A stretch of DNA of 64,000 nt, taken from the NCBI GenBank assembly GCA_027475525.1, contig JAMWFC010000026.1, positions 186,001 through 250,000 of the forward strand, in the 5' to 3' direction. Under the pieces are notes generated by a model that saw only the letters and a list, made by a program, of their open reading frames with translations, searched no databases and was not told where the DNA came from. This DNA comes from Macrolepiota albuminosa. Lineage: Eukaryota; Basidiomycota; Agaricomycetes; Agaricales; Agaricaceae. The position numbers and the translations under genes were made by a program. Shown here piece after piece: positions 56,723 to 64,000 of this stretch; position 1 is the first letter of the stretch, and each line of letters starts with the position of its first letter.

Positions 56723-59235
56723 ATGGCCACCGACAACCTGAGTCTGCCCGAACCAATCCTCCCAACCCTCCAGAGGTTGAATGCCACCATTCCAGCCGAT
56801 CTCGACGTCAAAGCTGTTGCCAAAGCATGGTTTGCAGCCTTCGCTAAATCAATCGAAGCAGGTGATGCACAGGGTGTAACCAAACTTTTCGTTGACAATG
56901 GATATTGGCGTGATATGCTCGCGCTTACCTGGGACTTCCGTACTTTCTCTGGAATCCCGAAGATCACACAGTTCCTAGCAGATCGCCTAGGATCAGTGCG
57001 ACCTACTGCTTTCGCTTTGCGCGATGACGCCTATCTTGGGCTTCAGCAGCCGTATCCAGATCTCGCATGGATCAACCTGTTCTTTGACTTTGAAACTTCA
57101 ACAGTTACAGCATCTGGTATTGCGCGATTGGTTCCTAACGCCAATGGAGAGTGGAAGGCGCATACTATTTACACTAATCTAGAAGATCTCAAGGGCTTCC
57201 CTGAGAAAATTGGGCCCCTCAGGGACGCAGCTCCAAACCACAGTAGCTGGGTCAGTGAGAGAAAGAGAGAAGTTGAGTTTGTGGATAAGTCGCCGGTGGT
57301 GCTCATCGTGGGAGGGGGACAGAGTGGACTGGAAGTTGCTGCGAGATTGAAGGCTCTCGACGTGCCAGCTTTGGTGGTCGAAAAGAACCAAAGGATCGGT
57401 GATAATTGGAGGAACAGATATGACGCATTATGCCTTCACGATCCAGTTTGTAAGCTTTATCTCCTGCTTCGCACATGTTACACTAAAAATACTTGATGGC
57501 ATGCCAGGGTATGATCATATGGCTTATCTTCCGTATGTTCCTGGTTACTGTACGTTTTAGCTCCGGTCGCTGACATTCTGATTTAAAGGTTCCCACCTAC
57601 GTGGCCCGTCTACTGCCCAGCCGGCAAGGTGAGATGCGTGGACGACTGTAGGGGAATGCAGTTTTACCTCCTTATCTCTATAGCTCGCTAACTGGCTTGA
57701 GAACTACGCCGAGACCCTGGATCTGAATGTCTGGACGTCATCTACAGTAGTTAAAGCTACGCAAGATAGCGATTCGTGGCACGTGCGCATCAGCCGCGGT
57801 GACGGCTCTGAACGTACATTCACTGTGAAACATATCATCTTCGCTACAGGAATAGGTAGTAACGATGGAACTTTCCCTAAATACCCAGGAATGGTATGCT
57901 ATCCCTTTTATTTATCATTTTTTCGACTTCACCGAGCTCTTTTGCCTTTTGAGGATTCGTTCAAAGGACAAGTATTGCACTCCAGCCGGCATAAGAGCGC
58001 GACGGACCATCTTGGCAAGAAGGTCGTCGTAGTCGGCGCGTGTACATCTGGTACTCAGCCTTTCTGAACAATCTACAACTGTTCATTGAATTGACATCCC
58101 TTGATTCCAGCACACGATATCTGCGCGGACTATTATTATCATGGAGTTGGTATGTGCCAATTTGTCGGTTGGCCTACCGACTCAACTTAGTGACTTGATT
58201 CAGATGTGACAATGTTTCAACGGAGTTCAACGCACGTCATGTCAACTACTAATGGCTGGAAGGTCACCATGGAAGGTATGACAACATTTCGATACAATTG
58301 AATTGCATGAGGCTGATTTGATCACGTCTATTATCAGGAATTTACTCTGAGGGAGGCCTCCCGACTGATATTGCTGATAGGCTAACTGCCTCGTTCCCTC
58401 ATCATCTCAATGTTGGGCTAGCTCAGCGTAGTACGAAAGCCATTGCAGAGCTTGACAAGTTTGTTCATGAATGATTGAATAACAAATTCCACTTGTTAAC
58501 TGCATCATTTTCGCAGGGATTTGTTAGACGCACTGCGTGCACGAGGTTTCAAACTTAACTCCGGTATACAAGGGACTGGATTTTTGCTTTTGGCCTGGTT
58601 GAAAGCAGGCGGCTATTATCTTGGTAGCTATTTCTCTCGTCATCTTCTGAATTTTGGCTTCACTTATTCCTTTCCATAGATACGGGCACAAGTCAGCTTA
58701 TTGCTGATGGAAAAATCAAGCTAAAGAGTGGCGGTTCACTCGAGTGCTTTACCGAAAGAGGCTTGAAGTTCGAAGATGGGTCAGAGCTCCCTGCGGACGT
58801 CGTAATTTTCGCAACCGGGTATGTTTTAGCTAACTAATTTGATAGCTTCAGGCTCGTAGTTCTAACCGTGGTTGACTGCAGATTGGGAGATACGCGTGAC
58901 CATATCCGCAAAGTCGTTGACGAAGAAGTTTTCAAGAGAGTTAAGCCCGTGTGGGGACTCGACCCCGAAGGCGAGCTGAATGGCATGTGGCGTGATCTAG
59001 GCGTCAAGGGTTTGTGGTCGATGTTAGGTATGCTTTAGTGGTCATTGCTCTGTCCACCTTCATTACAGAATTGGTCAATAGGGAATCTTGCTTTGTGTCG
59101 GTTCCACTCTAAACATGTCGCCCTTCGTGCGTGTGTTTTTTCCCTTCATTTGACACCATCATTTAATCTGGTGTTGCAGAGATTAAAGCAATGGAAGAGG
59201 GTGTGTTTGGAGAGAGATACAGTGCTAAGTTTTAA
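56723..59235 (+). CDS. Flavin-dependent monooxygenase, copy 2 (intact)
   Basis: Thirteen exons (ends 57449, 57532, 57628, 57893, 58050, 58149, 58275, 58458, 58623, 58818, 59027, 59126, 59235) join into 607 aa without a stop. Residues about 30-170 form an NTF2/SnoaL-like domain ([34 protein letters not shown]). The FAD-binding Rossmann motif is [31 protein letters not shown] follows. FATG appears twice, and the NADPH-binding site is VVVVGACTS. The architecture is that of fungal and plant YUCCA-like Class B monooxygenases, which oxygenate small substrates using NADPH and O2. The substrate cannot be told from sequence. All introns are GT-AG. The tandem partner 1.3 kb upstream is frameshifted, so this is probably the working copy. 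Confidence 0.9.
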
Positions 59236-59599
59236 AGTTGGTACACCAAGTAGTACATGTCATTCATTTTACAGACAATGATTAAATTGACAACAAGCAA
59301 CGCCCTGGTAACGGAAAATAGTAACTACTAGTAGCTAGTGTCCTCATGGTGGACATCAATTTAGTGCTTTACAAACCTTGGGTCTACTGTATAGCAACAT
59401 TCTTCTGCTCAGTCCCGCTGAGACTATGATCATGCTAGAATATAGTTATGAGTCTCATCACATTCTTTGTTTGCATATATGCCTACGTTTACGTCGACTT
59501 CACTATCATCAGGAGTCCCAAGACCCGTCTTGTCATGCTCACGATCATGTTGTGTTGATTGGGCAACCGAGATAACAATGGGAGGCTAACAAATTCAGA
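59236..59599. other. Short intergenic gap between convergent genes
   Basis: No feature is seen. Confidence 0.5.
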
Positions 59600-61506
59600 T
59601 TAGATACTAATTGTATTCTCCCAATGATCCAGTGTTACCTTTGTCCTGAATTCCAACCCAGAACCTGCTCCATTGGGAATCGAAGAACCTCCAATAGTCC
59701 GTGTAGCTCCCGAGGTATTCCATTGAGAATCATGAGTAACCGTCTGGGCATCCTCACGCGAGTTCAGACTTAGGCAAAGATAAGCTGGACTTGAGATGAC
59801 CATGATAACGTTTGAAATTACTTACAGGGTGATTGCTCCAACGACAAAGACTACAGAACGTAAGGACGGTCAGACAGCATCGATAACGCGAAAAGCTTAC
59901 GCTTTGTAGAAGTGACGTAGAAAGGAATCCAATAAATCCTTTCAGGAGTAGTGATAAACTGTATGTCATTAGATACGTTAATGAGCACAGAGAAAATACC
60001 GCTCCACGTACTACAAATATAAGAGCAAGGTGAACGATGAACGCAAATCCACCGCGGCTTACAGTGTACGAGACAAAAGTGTCGAATAGGTCTAAATCAC
60101 TGGAAGATCAGGTCAGAGAAGAATATTTATCTACATCTCCACCAAGAGTAAAAACGTACAGCTTGTAGGGAGCGGGAGGACGTGAGAACATTAGGGCAAC
60201 GAATGTCACTATCCCTGCCGCGGTGACCATGGCGTAAGACATCGCTGCAACCACCTGGCAATAGATAATTATCAATGATAATAAGCATCGCTCACGAAAA
60301 AAATCTCGCCTTGTTTGGATTCTGGGCGAGATGGGAAAAGTTATTGTCCTTGAAACTGTAGATTTTTCATAAGATTTTGTCATAGAACAGACATGGAGAC
60401 TCTCACAGTTTAACGGACATAGCTTGTAGAATAGGAATCGTTACACATAGTGTGTATAAAGGAAGGAGATCTTACCAATCCCTAAGGCAAGGCCAGCAGT
60501 CGCAAGTATCGCCTGCCGATGATATTAAGGTGCGAGTAGATGGTTGAGAACGCCGAATAGCTTACGATTGTGCCACTAACAAAAGCATTCTTGGTTGCTA
60601 CGAAGGGTCACATGAAATGGATAATCGTGCATGTAGATACATGGAAGCTTACCTTTCCAAACTGTAGAAGCATAGTAGCTGGTTCAAGGGGGCGTTAAAT
60701 CATCATCAAGTGTGTACTACTTTGTCATTCCTTACAGTTGGGCAATAAAAATAGCGATCGCCTAAAATCAGATTATTCTAGAATGCACTCTGAAGCTGAC
60801 GGGGGAACACATACCGCTAGCGTTACGTGTGCCTTAGAAAGAGTCAGCTGAGCACATCGAAAGGGAAAGTAACTCACACAAAAAGTGCTATAAAAGTTTT
60901 CACAGTTAGTAGGCATGGTAGTATTCAGGAGGAAAGTACTTACTCCGTAGCAAATTCAACTGTCAACGTGTAGGGGAAAAGGTCCACCAAATAGTAGTAG
61001 AGACTAACAGATGTCTGAATAAATAGAACGGCTTGGTCGGTAAGGGCCCGGGCTTACCTCTGCGACACTAACAAGACGAGGACATTGGTGACTGCTTGAC
61101 ATATTAAGTTAAACCACTCACAGAGAACCGAGACAGCTGTGTCTAAAAGGCTGAGAGGATCTGTTAGTGAAGACAAGCCTTACTGCGACCTAATCCCAAG
61201 CATACCACAATAACACTACCTGATAATTCCATCGGTCAGTTTGGTTGAATATGAACCGTGAACGTTGATATCCATACTATTAACTTGGTAGACCAATGGT
61301 CATGAGGATATCGAGAATAATACATATAAGATTCTAGCAACAAATCAATTTGTGGGAGGGATGCCTTGCCAAGTTTACGCACGGAAGAAGGTAAAACCAT
61401 ACAGTATCATCATGAAGATGTAGCCGATAAAGAAGACACCAAGAGTGCGCTCCAGATCAACCAAGTGAAGGCTACCGGGAGTCGTTGGTACTAGCTGGTC
61501 GTCCAT
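59600..61506 (-). CDS. DUF6534-type multi-pass membrane protein
   Basis: A gene of ten or more small exons. Exon 1 (61506-61383) encodes LERTLGVFFIGYIFMMILYG, and exon 2 (61333-61278) continues SYMYYSRYPHDHWSTKLI. Later exons read LLCLLDTAVSVL, VSLYYYLVDLFPYTLTV, AIAIFIAQLYYASTVWK, VVAAMSYAMVTAAGIV, and FDTFVSYTVSRGGFAFIVH. The final exons read IYWIPFYVTSTK and LNSRED, with a polar tail ending near 59,600. This order is that of the DUF6534 family, abundant in Agaricomycetes, with seven predicted helices and no known function. The joins in the middle third (about 61,050-60,550) are uncertain, so an exact protein is not given. Confidence 0.7.
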
Positions 61507-62771
61507 GGTCTTGGGGATAGTGGGATAGTGGCTGTTGGACTTGCTGTGACGTTTATGTAACAGTAAGGAATCCCATAAGTAGGAAGATGTCAAATCGGCC
61601 GGCCTTCCCGGTTAAATGGGGAACCGCATCTGTACAACGCGCGATATCAATCAATCAAAGAGTTGTTGGACATAGCCTTCTACTTGAGCTTTCTGGAGAT
61701 GTGCATCTTATCCCACGAGAGTTGTTATGGTTTCAGCCTTAGAATGATCAGTGATCCTTTTCGGCAATAGCCGCACCAAAGCTATCTAAAAATCATTAAG
61801 CATGGCGCAAGACCTGATTAATGATTACCTTCACCGTGCCTTTGACCTTGACCTTGGTGTCAATTGCTCCACGCTCAACCTCATGACTTGTAACAGGTTA
61901 GGGGGGGTTATCATTATTCGTTGGCACATGGCACGGAAAAAAGTATCGCTGATGACATGGCGTAGACGGCTGTCTTGTGCGTCCATACATACGCATAGCC
62001 ACCAAACGAGATACATTTCCACTCAACGCGGTCAGCGCCTCCAGTGTTCACGTCCCATTAAGGTCAGTTGGAATCCACTGATGCCTGCGCCTTAGTGGCT
62101 CGCTGCCGCTTCCACGGTTGTGCGTGTTCCTGGCTGCTTGTTATTCCCAGTTTTATTGCTTCGGGTGTATCCATGCACGCCTTTCCGACTTTTAAAAAAT
62201 TCTGCCTACTTTCTCCAGTTTTCTTGTGCGGCGCTTTAAAAAGGGTAATTTCCAGAAGACACGTTCGGTCTTGACCATGACCATAGAAAAGAGTTCATCT
62301 GACTCTGACATTACACGCGTTGGAACATACATAAGGTGGATGGATATATTATCGTGACGGCCTTGCCCATGGCACTCAAACCGCGTCAAATAGTTCATCT
62401 CAAACTACCGACATGGTCCTGAATCAGTTTCCCAAGCATTCAATGCAGTAGCACTGAACCACAGTATTGTTCATCTGATCGGTCTGTTTCCCAAGGAATT
62501 ATTCAAGGCAGTCATAAATAAAAACGGTTCCTACCTAGGCTTATTAGAGAGCATCAATGCTATAGGTTAATTCGTAAGCTGAACTGGTAACACTGTCTTA
62601 CAGAGAGTTTAGACTATGTTTACATTGCGGAAAGGCATGCATACATCAGTAAGACCACTACTGTACATGTTCTACATAGAGGAATACACAAGACTCTTGA
62701 TTTCAATTACTTGAGATTCAAGGCCAACCTTGTATCGAGGAATCAACTATCACCTCAAGCCTGTTGAATGC
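61507..62771. other. Intergenic; nothing recognised
   Basis: Upstream region of the DUF6534 gene and 3' flank of the P450 gene. Confidence 0.5.
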
Positions 62772-64000
62772 TTATTCTACTACCCTCCTGAACTTGAAAA
62801 AACAAGGTTCACCGAGGGGCCTGGCCTGCATCATCTCGTCAACAACAAGAAGGGAAAGTCATGAAAGTAACCAACCTGCTGGATATCGTTCTTATTTGGT
62901 CGAGGAAGTACTGAAGGCACGTTTCCAGCAGCATCGACAATTTCAAACTCGTATCCCGCGAAAATAAGAGCAAGCACCAACTTCATTTCAAGTTTGGCGA
63001 CTCGCATTCCAGCGCAAGGATGACGTCCTAAAAAGACTTAGGGATCATCCTCTTCCTAAAGGCAACTTCTTACCAGCTCCCCACCCCACATATCCGAGCG
63101 GTACTTTCCTGTCTTCCGCGCGTCCCTCATCAAATCGACCAGGATCGAAAGAAAGTGGCTCGGGGTATATGTTTGGGTTGTGGTGAACGTCAGCGGTGGA
63201 GAACGCCAAGAATTCTCCTCTGCTAATCTTCGATCCATCAATTTCTACGTCTTTACCCAGGTTTCGGCGCAGAAGCGTTCCAGTTGCTATGACACGAAGA
63301 GTTTCTCGGATCACAGAATCCATTACAGGCATCTCGTCCTCCCATGCCGACATTGAAATGCTTGCCAGTCGTTGATGAAGAGGTTGGTTAGAAAGCGTGT
63401 CAGTATTGTGGGTCAAGAGTGCTTGAACTTCTGCATGGACTTTCTCTTTCCAGTGAGGATTCATTCCAAGGTATAAAAGATTCCAGCAAACTGGAATGAA
63501 GAAATAGTTGATGGGCAGGAAGTCCCATACAATCGATTACTTACCATTCATTCCAGTATTGATGACTCCTGCAAAGATGACGTTCAAGACAAACTACGCA
63601 GAAGTCAATGATGTAGATAGACTAGATACAAAAATCACTTACACCAATTATAGCATCATTGGAGTCACCGCCAGCGATGAGGACATCAATTGCGTCAGTT
63701 GTTCGTTCTGTGGCATTACGGCGGAGATCCACGTATTTTAGAAGAAGATCATATAATTTCTGTGTCGCCTCTTTCTTCGCCCTCTTAGCCGGACATGGGA
63801 ACCATGGGAATAGGAGTGCAAAAGGGGTAGCACTTTTCTCGAGTTCCCAGTAACTATGGGCAAGCTGAGATATAGCTTCTTTATCCTCGGCAAGTTCGCG
63901 ACAAGTTGCCAATCGCACAGTCATCTGGAAGACGAGCTGCAAGCGACGACGTAAGAAAACTAAAATATCAGTATTTTCTGCTCACTTCATAAACTTCATT
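62772..64000 (-). CDS. Cytochrome P450, 3' part (5' part outside window)
   Basis: Exons 64000-63986 (partial), 63936-63643, 63593-63545, 63490-63074, 63027-62876 and 62825-62772 give the last 326 aa. Motifs are in order: I helix FAGVINTGMN, ExxR in RETLR, the PERF-like FDPGRF, and the haem-binding loop WGAGRHPCAGMR with the Cys ligand. The C-terminal strand ends GEPCFFKFRRVVE. The I-helix AG-V-I-N-T and the general pattern resemble the CYP51-like and CYP6001-like fungal groups, but no subfamily can be fixed. Such enzymes use O2 and electrons from P450 reductase at the ER membrane. The N-terminal anchor is not in the window. Neighbouring oxygenases hint at a metabolic cluster, without proof. 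Confidence 0.9.

Overview
The window comes from a filamentous basidiomycete, most likely an Agaricomycete. Nearly every gene is cut by several 45-65 bp spliceosomal introns. One gene encodes an HMG-box protein of the Agaricomycete type, with an intron inside the box. Several families are typical of that class: DUF6534-type multi-pass membrane proteins, flavin monooxygenases with an NTF2-like N-terminus, and a glycine-rich membrane-protein family. There are no bacterial features.

Layout. 1-10.6 kb is a long Ty3/gypsy chromovirus-type LTR retrotransposon on the minus strand. It carries gag, zinc knuckle, protease, RT, RNase H and integrase with a chromodomain-like tail, plus about 2.5 kb of extra ORFs before the 3' LTR. 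It is broken by stop codons and by duplications of exactly 77 bp. 10.6-17 kb is an AT-rich graveyard of older repeats with a decayed gag and a stop-interrupted unknown ORF. From 17.6 kb genes dominate: two glycine-rich membrane proteins (+), an HMG-box regulator (+), a secreted Kex2-type peptide precursor with a tandem GAPGW array (+, 30.3-31.1 kb), dihydrofolate synthase (-), two tandem multi-pass membrane proteins (+), a third glycine-rich protein (-), a Vps68/TMEM50 protein (+), a GNAT acetyltransferase (-), a GFA-domain protein (-), lariat-debranching enzyme (+), a TBC Rab-GAP (+), two tandem flavin monooxygenases (+; the first frameshifted), a DUF6534 membrane protein (-), and the 3' part of a cytochrome P450 (-) that runs off the right edge.

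Most exciting item. The six-exon gene at 30.29-31.11 kb encodes a signal peptide followed by three intron-separated, degenerate W-K-(Q/R) units. These lead into nine GAPGW copies, eight of them followed by a KR or RR site. All introns are phase 0, and the last copy ends at the stop codon directly after Trp. This is the architecture of a pheromone-like or RiPP-like peptide precursor. I do not recognise it as a described peptide.

Caution. Seven direct duplications all have a period of exactly 77 bp and all lie in repetitive DNA. This looks like an assembly artefact (unmerged k-mer overlaps) rather than biology, and it probably causes much of the apparent frame damage in the retrotransposon.

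Housekeeping genes (folate synthesis, RNA debranching, vesicle traffic) are mixed with accessory genes. The two flavin monooxygenases and the P450 at the right end could be part of a metabolic cluster that continues outside the window, but nothing here proves it. Exon boundaries were inferred by eye from GT-AG (twice GC-AG) signals, reading frame and family resemblance.
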